This document shows, piece by piece, positions 14,277-19,900 of a stretch of 19,900 nt of DNA. The position numbers and the translations under genes are program-made. The DNA lies in assembly GCA_045536015.1 (NCBI GenBank), contig JAZSMS010000100.1, forward strand, positions 1 through 19,900, in the 5' to 3' direction. Position 1 is the stretch's first letter. Each line of letters opens with the position of its first letter. The notes below the pieces were generated by a model, which ran no database searches, was not told the origin of the DNA, and saw only the letters and a program-made list of their open reading frames with translations. This DNA comes from JAZSMS01 sp045536015 (GTDB lineage: Bacteria; Bacillota; Clostridia; Christensenellales; QALW01).

Positions 14277-14570
14277 TTAAGCCATGTTCTCGAAGAATTC
14301 GATTGCCTTCGAGTCCTTCTTTAAAATTACGTAGGCCTTTTTAATTTCCTTAGTTCTGCCAACGTATTTGCCCATACGCTTAAGCTTGCCCTGGGTTAAA
14401 ACGGTATTAACCTTTTCAACCTTAACGCCGAAGATTTGCTCAACAGCGGTTTTAATCTGAGTTTTGGTTGCACAGGGTGCTACCTCAAACACATATCTCT
14501 TTTCGGACATTGTTGCATAGCTCTTTTCGGTGAGCACGGGCTTGATTATGATATCCTCATAGAATTTCAT
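14277..14570 (-). CDS. rplW: 50S ribosomal protein L23
   Basis: L23 forms the main docking site at the tunnel exit for trigger factor, SRP and SecYEG. The 97-residue product is typical: MKFYEDIIIKPVLTEKSYAT, VAPCATKTQIKTAVEQIFGV (about 31-50), and GKLKRMGKYVGRTKEIKKAY (about 61-80). Its ATG at 14570 overlaps the rplD stop by four bases (ATGA). A GAGGAGGT site lies in the end of rplD, which suggests coupled translation. Confidence 0.98.
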   Translation of the reverse strand: MKFYEDIIIKPVLTEKSYATMSEKRYVFEVAPCATKTQIKTAVEQIFGVKVEKVNTVLTQGKLKRMGKYVGRTKEIKKAYVILKKDSKAIEFFENMA

Positions 14571-15187
14571 GCATATACCTCCTCAAGCTTTTTAAGCGCT
14601 GCCTTTGTTAAGATGAGCGAGTCGTGATTTAAGATATCAACAACGTTTAAGGTGTTAACAAGACCGGTTTTAACTCCGGGGATGTTAGCAGCTGCGCGCT
14701 CAACGTTTACAGCAGTTTCTTCGTTTACAATGTAAGCCTTGCCTTCAACCTTTAAGTTTGCAAGAACTTTAACCATTGCCTTTGTTTTTGCTTCGATTTC
14801 AAGAGCGTCTAAAATGATTATCTGCTTGTCTGCTGCCTTTGCAGTTAAAGCACCCTTAAGAGCAAGGCGCTTAACCTTTTTAGGTACGCAAACCGAAAAA
14901 TCTCTTGCCTTGGGAGCGAATACTACGCCACCCTTATAATACTGAGGTGCTCTCGATGAGCCCTGACGTGCACGGCCGGTTCCTTTCTGACGGAAAGGCT
15001 TTTTGCCGCCGCCGGCAACTTCACGACGAGTGAGTGTGCCCTTTGTGCCCTGACGCTTGTTTGCAAGCTGAGCAACTACTACCTGATGAAGAACGCTGGG
15101 GTTAACTTCTGCTTCAAAAATTTCTTTTTTAAGCGTTACGGTGCTAACCTTTTCGCCTTCAATGTTATAAACATTAACTCTTGGCAT
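14567..15187 (-). CDS. rplD: 50S ribosomal protein L4
   Basis: L4 has a globular domain and a long loop that reaches the tunnel constriction. The loop region is clear: GTLTRREVAGGGKKPFRQKG and TGRARQGSSRAPQYYKGGVV (about 51-90). The product is 206 residues, standard. In Escherichia coli L4 represses the S10 operon through the leader RNA by attenuation and translation block. Whether L4 acts on the different leader seen upstream of rpsJ here is unknown. The ATG at 15187 has an AAGGAGGT site, and the gene overlaps rplW by four bases. Confidence 0.98.
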   Translation of the reverse strand: MPRVNVYNIEGEKVSTVTLKKEIFEAEVNPSVLHQVVVAQLANKRQGTKGTLTRREVAGGGKKPFRQKGTGRARQGSSRAPQYYKGGVVFAPKARDFSVCVPKKVKRLALKGALTAKAADKQIIILDALEIEAKTKAMVKVLANLKVEGKAYIVNEETAVNVERAAANIPGVKTGLVNTLNVVDILNHDSLILTKAALKKLEEVYA

Positions 15188-15201
15188 ACTTACTTACCTC
15201 C

Positions 15202-15837
15202 TTACTTACTCTTTACCGACTGCTTAATGGTAAGCAGTGCGCCTGCTGCACCGGGTGTTGCGCCTTTGATTAAAAGAACGCCGCGCTCGGTATCAACTCT
15301 AACGATTTCAAGATTTTGAATCGTTACTGTTTCATTACCCCAATGACCGGGCATGTGCTTGTTTTTAAACACGTGGCTGGGTGATGAGCTTGCGCCCATT
15401 GAACCTACAACTCTGTGGCAGCCCGAACCGTGCGACATAGGACCTGTGTGCTGATTCCATCTCTGGATAACGCCCGAGAAGCCATGACCTTTGCTCTTAG
15501 CAGTTACGTCGATCTTATCACCCTCTGCGAAGATATCGCAGGTGATGCTCGAACCTACCTGATAGTCAGCAAAGTTATCAAACTTAAACTCGCGCATATA
15601 GCGTGCTACAGGAACGTTTGCCTTTACAAACTGTCCTTTGTTGGGTTTGTTTACATTCTTTTCTTTAATCTCGCCGAAACCAACCTTTACGGCGTTATAA
15701 CCGTCCTTTTCAGCAGTCTTAATCTGAACTACCGGGCAAGGACCAGCCTGAACGACTGTTACAGGAACCACAGTACCATCTGCAGCAAAAATTTGGGTCA
15801 TACCAATCTTTTTGCCCAAAATACCTTTTGTCATCAT
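15202..15837 (-). CDS. rplC: 50S ribosomal protein L3
   Basis: L3 is a primary 23S binder whose extension approaches the peptidyl-transferase centre. The 211-residue product has the family start MTKGILGKKIGMTQIFAADG (from the second ATG), KGHGFSGVIQRWNQHTGPMS (about 115-134), and HGSGCHRVVGSMGASSSPSH followed by VFKNKHMPGHWGNETVTIQN. There are two tandem ATG codons, at 15837 and 15834. An AGGAGG site 7 nt before the first supports either. It lies 12 nt after rpsJ. Confidence 0.98.
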   Translation of the reverse strand: MMTKGILGKKIGMTQIFAADGTVVPVTVVQAGPCPVVQIKTAEKDGYNAVKVGFGEIKEKNVNKPNKGQFVKANVPVARYMREFKFDNFADYQVGSSITCDIFAEGDKIDVTAKSKGHGFSGVIQRWNQHTGPMSHGSGCHRVVGSMGASSSPSHVFKNKHMPGHWGNETVTIQNLEIVRVDTERGVLLIKGATPGAAGALLTIKQSVKSK

Positions 15838-15849
15838 CGTTCATCCTCC

Positions 15850-16158
15850 TTACAATTTAATATTGATGTCCACACCAGCAGCAAGATCGAGCTTCATTAA
15901 AGCGTCAACGGTCTTTGCACCTGCGTTGTAGATATCGATAAGACGTTTGTGAGTGCGGATTTCGAACTGTTCACGACTATCCTTATATTTATGAGGAGAA
16001 CGAAGAATAGTTACGATTTCCTTCTCTGTGGGAAGTGGGATCGGGCCGCTTACTGTTGCGCCCGCTTTTGCCGCTGTTTCAACAATCTTTGCCGATGCTT
16101 GATCGATAAGATTGTGATCGTAGGCCTTTAACTTGATTCTGATTTTTTGCGATGCCAT
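15850..16158 (-). CDS. rpsJ: 30S ribosomal protein S10 (NusE)
   Basis: S10 is part of the 30S head and also acts as NusE in antitermination with NusB. It is the first gene of the superoperon. The 102-residue product is full length: MASQKIRIKLKAYDHNLIDQ, GPIPLPTEKEIVTILRSPHK (about 38-57), and EQFEIRTHKRLIDIYN. The ATG at 16158 has a strong AAGGAGGT site. A leader of about 200 nt and a promoter lie upstream. Confidence 0.98.
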   Translation of the reverse strand: MASQKIRIKLKAYDHNLIDQASAKIVETAAKAGATVSGPIPLPTEKEIVTILRSPHKYKDSREQFEIRTHKRLIDIYNAGAKTVDALMKLDLAAGVDINIKL

Positions 16159-16358
16159 TTATATACCTCCTTAATTCTGGCTCAAATACACCCTTCCGTG
16201 TGTGCCGCTTTTAAATTTTTAAGCAGCGGTGTGTATCCGGCCGTTCGTCCGATTTGCTCGGGCAATTGTCCACGGAAAAACCTACCTTAAAAGGTAGCAA
16301 CCTCCCGCTTCATACCGTTTGTGCTGCATAGCACAGCCGCTCCACCGCATAGAGCAGC
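16159..16358 (-). promoter_or_regulatory. Structured leader of the S10 operon
   Basis: About 200 nt lie between the predicted start of transcription (near 16358) and the rpsJ start codon. Local stems in transcript order are TGTGCT/AGCACA (16320-16335); CTACCTT/AAGGTAG (16282-16297), followed by GTTTTT in the transcript (16276-16281), which is terminator-like; TTGC/GCAA near 16253-16264; and CCGCT/AGCGG near 16207-16229, close to rpsJ. A long-range pairing GCGGTG/CACCGC (16343-16348 with 16226-16231) would enclose most of the leader. This architecture suggests attenuation control of the ribosomal operon. I do not recognise a named leader family. Confidence 0.6.
16276..16297 (-). terminator. 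Possible attenuator hairpin within the S10 leader
   Basis: On the minus strand the arms CTACCT and AGGTAG enclose a TTTA loop, or pair by seven bases with a smaller loop, and are followed by GTTTTT. It lies roughly 60-80 nt after the predicted transcription start and about 120 nt before the rpsJ start. The short, A/T-containing stem is weak for a constitutive terminator. That fits a conditional attenuator or a pause site rather than a full stop. Confidence 0.4.
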
Positions 16359-16364
16359 GTTGTT

Positions 16365-16393
16365 AGTATATAACAAAGCCCTTTTTTACGCAA
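16365..16393 (-). promoter_or_regulatory. Sigma-A-type promoter of the S10 superoperon
   Basis: On the minus strand, TTGCGT (16388-16393) is separated by exactly 17 bases from TATACT (16365-16370). The -35 box matches four of six consensus bases and the -10 box five of six. The predicted start is near 16358. The sequence just upstream is A/T-rich, as in UP-element promoters of ribosomal genes. Confidence 0.65.
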
Positions 16394-16411
16394 CTATTTT
16401 CGCCTTTTAAA

Positions 16412-16440
16412 TTGTGAACTTTTTGTAAACTTTTTATTTT
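16412..16440 (+). promoter_or_regulatory. Candidate promoter of the divergent unknown gene
   Basis: TTGTGA (16412-16417), 17 bases, then TATTTT (16435-16440). It would start transcription near 16447, about 47 nt before the ATG at 16494. The region is very T-rich, so chance matches are easy and the call is weak. It lies back to back with the S10 promoter, about 20 nt away. Confidence 0.35.
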
Positions 16441-16493
16441 TTACCCTTTTTTTGTGTTTTTTACCATATTATTCATTGAAAAGGGGTGTTTTT

Positions 16494-17411
16494 ATGGTTA
16501 TAAGCATTTGTTGCAGGCAGGAAGCAATCGTATGCGCAAACAATGTTTTTTTAGGAAAGCTTTTGCCCTCGGGCACGCTTTCGCTTCCGCTTGGCGATAA
16601 CCCTACGCTGCTTACCGCGTTTTTGCCTTTTAGTCAGGGCTGTCTTTGGTGCTATCTCTTTTTAGAAGACGGCAGGGCAAAAATTTCTTCCCCTTGCGCA
16701 AGGCTAAGCCTTATAAACGACGAGCTTGCCGAGCTGGAATTTTTACCTTTTAGCAAAAATTTGCTTTCACCGCCGATAGTAACAAACGAGGCGCGTTGGG
16801 GCGACGCCATTGCAGGAATTTGCGACGGCTGGTTTTTAGTGCAAACAAGCAAACAAACGCTATACTTTAAAACGCACGGCGTTTTATCGTTTACCGTTTT
16901 AAACGAATTGTTTGTGCTTTTGCACTTTTGCGACAGTTCAATTATCATCGACCGCACACTTGAAGCAAGGCTTATTCTTTCATCGGGCGAATTTATAAAA
17001 AACGGTAATGTACTTGAAGAAACGTTTTCGAGCTTTTCGTTTTTTAAGCTAAAGCGCAGGTTTGATTTACGCACGCTTGAAAAAATAAGTCAGGAGGTCG
17101 TATCCTCCACCCCAAGCACCCCGTTTGAAAGAATTTGCTGTTTTTGCGAGGCGGTGCGTCTTGGTTTTAAAGATGAAGCTCTTGCACTTATGACACCTTC
17201 TTTGGCAGAAGAATTGAATTTTGAGCAAATACGCGAATTTTTAGGTCCGTTTGACAAAATAGAACACCCTCGCTATGATAAAGCCGGCAATGAAAACGCA
17301 TTTTTTCTGCGCTATGCACTTGATGAGTGCAATTTCCACTATATATGCTATGAGGTTGAATTTCACAAAACAATAGATTGTGATTTAATAGACAATATCT
17401 GCGAGGCATAA
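16494..17411 (+). CDS. Protein of unknown function, cysteine-rich, 305 residues
   Basis: I do not recognise this protein. It starts at ATG 16494 with an AAAGGGG site about 8 nt upstream; a TTG 14 codons earlier has no site. There is no signal peptide or membrane helix, so it is probably cytoplasmic. Residues 1-185 look rich in beta strands, with the five-residue unit FLPFS occurring twice (about 43-47 and 83-87). A basic KLKRRFDLRTLEKI segment (about 185-198) leads to a mostly helical part (about 210-255, PFERICCFCEAVRLGF, then ALALMTPSLAEELNFEQIRE). A mixed, acidic C-terminus follows. It has 15 cysteines, some paired (ICC, GCLWC, CCFC), but no clean zinc-ribbon spacing. It is transcribed alone between the S10 operon and the apbE operon. 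It appears genuine because of its length, ribosome site and following terminator. Confidence 0.8.
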   Translation: MVISICCRQEAIVCANNVFLGKLLPSGTLSLPLGDNPTLLTAFLPFSQGCLWCYLFLEDGRAKISSPCARLSLINDELAELEFLPFSKNLLSPPIVTNEARWGDAIAGICDGWFLVQTSKQTLYFKTHGVLSFTVLNELFVLLHFCDSSIIIDRTLEARLILSSGEFIKNGNVLEETFSSFSFFKLKRRFDLRTLEKISQEVVSSTPSTPFERICCFCEAVRLGFKDEALALMTPSLAEELNFEQIREFLGPFDKIEHPRYDKAGNENAFFLRYALDECNFHYICYEVEFHKTIDCDLIDNICEA

Positions 17412-17487
17412 ACAACTAATATATATAAATGTATTCATATTATATATATAAATATTTATTTAGTAAAAATATGCGTAACACCTTAAT
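17412..17487 (+). other. Very A/T-rich spacer with an 11-bp direct repeat
   Basis: This non-coding stretch is nearly all A and T. The 11-bp unit TATATATAAAT occurs at 17420-17430 and again at 17443-17453. Low complexity makes this weak evidence for any function. It precedes the hairpin terminator of the upstream gene, and it could also be a flexible region upstream of the apbE promoter. Confidence 0.5.
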
Positions 17488-17532
17488 AAAAGGCGGTTTT
17501 TGTCCGATTTTATCGGTAGAACTCGCCTTTTT
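17488..17532 (+). terminator. Terminator of the unknown gene, two-tier hairpin
   Basis: Outer arms AAAAGGCG (17488-17495) and CGCCTTTT (17524-17531) form 8 bp. Inner arms CCGAT (17504-17508) and ATCGG (17512-17516) form 5 bp around a TTT loop, with an internal loop between the two. The stem ends in five T residues, and another T-rich run follows after GTGC. It lies about 75 nt after the stop codon of the upstream gene and before the apbE promoter, so it separates the two units. Confidence 0.65.
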
Positions 17533-17575
17533 GTGCTTTTATGTAAAAAATTTTTTAGTTTTTTAGGTATTAGTC

Positions 17576-17604
17576 TTGAATGTTTATATCATTTAGTATA
17601 TAAT
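17576..17604 (+). promoter_or_regulatory. Sigma-A-type promoter of the apbE-rnf operon
   Basis: TTGAAT (17576-17581) is separated by 17 bases from a perfect TATAAT (17599-17604). The start of transcription would be near 17611, giving a short leader of about 18 nt before the apbE ATG at 17629. This is the best consensus promoter in the window. Confidence 0.75.
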
Positions 17605-17628
17605 ATATGCAATGAAATAGGAGTTTTT

Positions 17629-18621
17629 ATGAAAAAAAGACTTTTTGTTATTTTTACTGCAACGCTTTTAATTGTTGCAGTACTTTGCACTTGTTTTTTT
17701 GATTTTTTATATGCAAAAAGCACCCAAACCGAGTTTTCAATGGGTACTGTCGTTTCATTTTCGCTATACGGCGCAAACAAAAACGCTATTACCTCGGCAA
17801 GTGAATTGCTTTCGCAAATTGAAAATGCCTCCTCGCTTACTGTTTCGGACAGCGAAGCAAACAAATTAAACTCGCTTGGCACTACAAGCAACCCGTTTTT
17901 GCTTGAGCAGGCTAATGTTTGCCTTGACGTTTTTGCATTTAGCGACGGCGCGTTTGATTTTTCTATCCATCCCGTTTCTTCTCTTTGGGCAATAGGTACA
18001 GATAACGCCCGTGTTCCTGAAAAAAGCGAATTAGACAACGCTCTTTTACTTGTAGGCTCACAAAAAATACTTCTTGAAAACGGTGTTTTAACACTTGGTC
18101 AAGGTCAAAAGGTTGATTTTGGCGCCATCGGCAAGGGTTATGCGTGCGATAAATTGTGTGCACTTTTAAAAGACCAGACCCGCGGCGGAGTTTTAAGCGT
18201 TGGCGGGAGTATTGCCGTCTGGGGCAAGAGTGGCTTATTTAAAAATTCGTTTGATATTGCCGTGCGCGACCCGTTTTCTAACGACTATGCGGGTACTTTT
18301 TCTCTTAGCGAGGGGTTTGTCTCCACCTCGGGCGCATACGAGCGCTTTTTTGAGAAAGACGGTGAGCGTTACCACCACATTATTGACCCTAAAACTGCCT
18401 ATCCTGCAGAAAGTGATTTAGCTTCGGCAACGGTTATCGCCTCCTCGGGCGCGCTATCGGACGCACTTTCTACCGCCTGCTTTGTGCTTGGCGCAGAAAA
18501 AGGCAAGGTTCTTTTAGAAAAGTATCAAGCTCAAGGTATTTTTATAACAGAAAACAAAGAAATTATACTTATCGGCAACGTTGATTTTTCTAAAAGTGAA
18601 GATTTTGAGGTAGCAAAATGA
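17629..18621 (+). CDS. apbE: FAD:protein FMN transferase (ApbE family)
   Basis: ApbE enzymes use FAD to attach FMN covalently to a threonine or serine of target proteins, such as RnfG and RnfD, outside the cytoplasmic membrane. The 330-residue protein has a hydrophobic N-terminal signal or anchor (about 4-28) with no clear lipobox. Conserved marks are FSMGTVVSFSLYG (about 36-48), VDFGAIGKGYACDKL (about 162-176), the GGSIAVWG stretch (about 192-199), TSGAYERFF with YHHIIDPKTAYPA (about 233-260), and SDALSTACFVLG (about 277-288). The last carries the metal-binding Asp/Thr. The frame is open for 43 more codons upstream, but that would run through the terminator and promoter; ATG 17629 follows AGGAG and is the right start. 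Its stop overlaps the next start (ATGA). The operon with rnfC indicates the Rnf complex as its substrate. Confidence 0.95.
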   Translation: MKKRLFVIFTATLLIVAVLCTCFFDFLYAKSTQTEFSMGTVVSFSLYGANKNAITSASELLSQIENASSLTVSDSEANKLNSLGTTSNPFLLEQANVCLDVFAFSDGAFDFSIHPVSSLWAIGTDNARVPEKSELDNALLLVGSQKILLENGVLTLGQGQKVDFGAIGKGYACDKLCALLKDQTRGGVLSVGGSIAVWGKSGLFKNSFDIAVRDPFSNDYAGTFSLSEGFVSTSGAYERFFEKDGERYHHIIDPKTAYPAESDLASATVIASSGALSDALSTACFVLGAEKGKVLLEKYQAQGIFITENKEIILIGNVDFSKSEDFEVAK

Positions 18622-18974
18622 AGTTTTTTAAGCTTACCGACGTAATTTTAATAGTGGTTTTGCTTGCAACGGGCTTTTTTGCGCACCGTGCACTTTCGCG
18701 CGGGGAAAATCTTATTGCCGAAATTACCGTCGACAATAAAATTTATCAAAAAATTGACCTTAACGCAGTAGAAAATGCGTATTTTTTAGAAATTAATTCT
18801 CTTTTAATCGAAATTGATCACGGAAAACTGCGTTTTTGCTCATCTGACTGTCACGATAAAACCTGCGTCAACAGTGGCTGGCTTTCGCATGCGGGCGATT
18901 TTGCGGCTTGCCTGCCTAACCGCGTTGCGATAAAAATTTTATCTTCCTCTGCACCAGACGCAATTACAGGATAA
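18618..18974 (+). CDS. NusG domain II-containing membrane-anchored protein
   Basis: A 118-residue protein with one N-terminal hydrophobic helix (about 6-24) followed by an extracytoplasmic domain. The pattern C78-HDKT-C83-VNSGWLSHAGDF...C98-LPNRVAIKI matches the NusG domain II (NGN-insert type) proteins found as stand-alone genes in Firmicutes; C74 is an extra cysteine. Despite the name, nothing here suggests transcription elongation activity: the protein lacks NGN and KOW domains and is predicted to face outward. It overlaps apbE by four bases and lies 4 nt before the Gx gene. Its constant company with apbE, Gx and rnf genes suggests a role in flavin- or quinone-linked redox at the membrane; this is inference. 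Confidence 0.88.
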   Translation: MKFFKLTDVILIVVLLATGFFAHRALSRGENLIAEITVDNKIYQKIDLNAVENAYFLEINSLLIEIDHGKLRFCSSDCHDKTCVNSGWLSHAGDFAACLPNRVAIKILSSSAPDAITG

Positions 18975-18978
18975 AAAA

Positions 18979-19464
18979 ATGAAAGCAAAAAAAGTAGCCC
19001 TTTGGGGTGTTTTAGGCGCTCTTGCAATAGCAAGCTCATATTTGGAAACTCTTATCTCGCCGCTTATCTCTTTTCCCGGTGCGCGCGTTGGCTTTTCTAA
19101 CGTAATAACGATGGCATCGTGCATAATGTTCGGCTTGCCCGGTGCTATATACATAACTGTAATAAAGGTTCTATTTGCGCTTGTTACGCGTGGCGGAATT
19201 GCCGCACTTTTAAGCCTTTGCGGCGGAGTTTTGTCCTCGCTTGTGATGTATTTTTTATTTAAGACAAAAAGTTCGTTATTATCTACGTCAATTATCTCTG
19301 CGTGCGCACATTCACTTGGTCAGCTTTTAGCCGCCGCAGCGTTGCTTGGCAGTGCAATTTTTTACTATTCACCCATATTGCTTATCGTTTCGGTGCTTTC
19401 GGGCACAGTTACGGGAATAATTTTAAAGCTTTTACTTCCTCATTTTTTAAAAAAGGAGAAATAG
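18979..19464 (+). CDS. Gx transporter family membrane protein
   Basis: A 161-residue integral membrane protein with about five hydrophobic segments. The N-terminal stretch WGVLGALAIASSYLETLI and PGARVGFSNVITMASCIMFG (about 34-53) match the family called 'Gx transporter', also annotated as heptaprenyl diphosphate synthase component I. It resembles the substrate-binding S components of ECF transporters in size and topology. The substrate is unproven. The ribosome site is weak (CAGGA), and only 4 nt separate it from the upstream gene, so translation is probably coupled. The rnfC start follows within 2 nt of its stop codon. The enzymatic name should not be taken as evidence of prenyl synthesis. 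Confidence 0.85.
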   Translation: MKAKKVALWGVLGALAIASSYLETLISPLISFPGARVGFSNVITMASCIMFGLPGAIYITVIKVLFALVTRGGIAALLSLCGGVLSSLVMYFLFKTKSSLLSTSIISACAHSLGQLLAAAALLGSAIFYYSPILLIVSVLSGTVTGIILKLLLPHFLKKEK

Positions 19465-19465
19465 A

Positions 19466-19900
19466 ATGACACGAGTTTTTTCACCCGTTGCGCACGGTCG
19501 CGGCGGAATACACGTTTCGTATCATAAGCACACAATGGACCAAACGCCTATCAGAATGCCCAATCCGCAAAAGGTTGTGCTTCCTATGCAGCAGCATATC
19601 GGCGCACCGTGTCAGCCCATTGTAAGCGTTGGCGACTACGTTAAATTAGGACAAAAAATCGGCGACACCGATGCCTATTTAAGTGCACCGATACACGCTT
19701 CTATCTCGGGAACCGTTACCGAAATCGGTCCCGTAAGGCTTGCTTCGGGAAAAATCTGCACAGGAATTACCATTGAATCTGACGGCAAAATGGCTCGTTT
19801 TGAGGGCAACAAACCGCCGAGCATAACAAACAAGCAGGAATTTTTGGCAGCAGTAAGAGAATCTGGCCTTGTAGGTATGGGCGGTGCAGGCTTTCCTACC
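19466..19900 (+). CDS. rnfC: Electron transport complex subunit RnfC, N-terminal part (cut by window edge)
   Basis: RnfC is the peripheral NADH-binding subunit of the Rnf complex (ferredoxin:NAD oxidoreductase, ion-translocating). The first 145 residues are present. Recognisable are GRGGIHVSYHKHTM near residue 12, VVLPMQQHIGAPCQPIVSVG with DYVKLGQKIG (about 37-66), SAPIHASISGTV (about 73-84, lipoyl-like N-terminal domain), and GLVGMGGAGFPT at the cut (about 134-145), the start of the NADH/FMN-binding fold. ATG 19466 has an AAAGGAG site. The gene continues past base 19900; rnfD, G, E, A and B are expected downstream but not seen. Confidence 0.95.
   Translation, partial: MTRVFSPVAHGRGGIHVSYHKHTMDQTPIRMPNPQKVVLPMQQHIGAPCQPIVSVGDYVKLGQKIGDTDAYLSAPIHASISGTVTEIGPVRLASGKICTGITIESDGKMARFEGNKPPSITNKQEFLAAVRESGLVGMGGAGFPT

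Noticed and set aside
1..16400. A hidden defence system, mobile element or biosynthetic cluster in the ribosomal region.
   Set aside because: Every gene is an expected member of the S10-spc-alpha block in normal order, and the gaps are too short to hold extra genes.
17412..17470. The A/T repeat region as a CRISPR, an origin or an attachment site.
   Set aside because: There are only two copies of a low-complexity 11-bp unit, with no spacers, DnaA boxes or integrase nearby.
17500..17628. A 43-codon upstream extension of apbE.
   Set aside because: It would begin inside the hairpin terminator and run through the TATAAT promoter. The ATG at 17629 has a good ribosome site and begins the signal segment, as in the family.

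Overview
The window is from a bacterium of the Firmicutes, most likely class Clostridia (an anaerobe, possibly an uncultured gut lineage). Four things point there: a fused S10-spc-alpha ribosomal superoperon in the clostridial order (secY-adk-map-KOW protein-infA-rpmJ), strong AGGAGG-type ribosome binding sites before nearly every gene, zinc-ribbon forms of S4, S14, L24 and L36, and an Rnf-type operon. I cannot name a genus.

The first 16.4 kb read on the minus strand, so transcription runs from high to low coordinates. A promoter at about 16365-16393 and a structured leader of about 200 nt precede rpsJ. The order is then rpsJ-rplC-rplD-rplW-rplB-rpsS-rplV-rpsC-rplP-rpmC-rpsQ-rplN-rplX-rplE-rpsN-rpsH-rplF-rplR-rpsE-rpmD-rplO-secY-adk-map-KOW protein-infA-rpmJ-rpsM-rpsK-rpsD-rpoA-rplQ. 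A 14-bp hairpin after rplQ (519-548) is the likely terminator. Spacing is tight, and many stop codons overlap the next start or ribosome binding site. Two gaps stand out: 97 nt between rplW and rplB, and 148 nt between rpmJ and rpsM. Both contain inverted repeats. Beyond the terminator, still on the minus strand, lies the 5' part of a homoserine dehydrogenase gene that runs off the window.

From 16.4 kb onward the genes read on the plus strand. First comes a 305-residue cysteine-rich protein that I do not recognise, divergent from the ribosomal operon and followed by a hairpin terminator. A good sigma-A-like promoter (TTGAAT-N17-TATAAT) then starts a tightly packed operon: apbE (FAD:protein FMN transferase), a one-helix NusG domain II protein, a Gx-family small membrane protein and the start of rnfC. 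This looks like the front of an Rnf operon. ApbE would attach FMN covalently to Rnf subunits, and the complex would couple ferredoxin:NAD oxidation to an ion gradient. The remaining rnf genes should lie past base 19900.

Most of the window is conserved housekeeping sequence. I found no mobile element, CRISPR array, tRNA or rRNA. The least explained items are the structured S10 leader, the mutually exclusive stems before rplB, the hairpins before rpsM, the unrecognised 305-residue protein, and the NusG-II/Gx pair inserted between apbE and rnfC.
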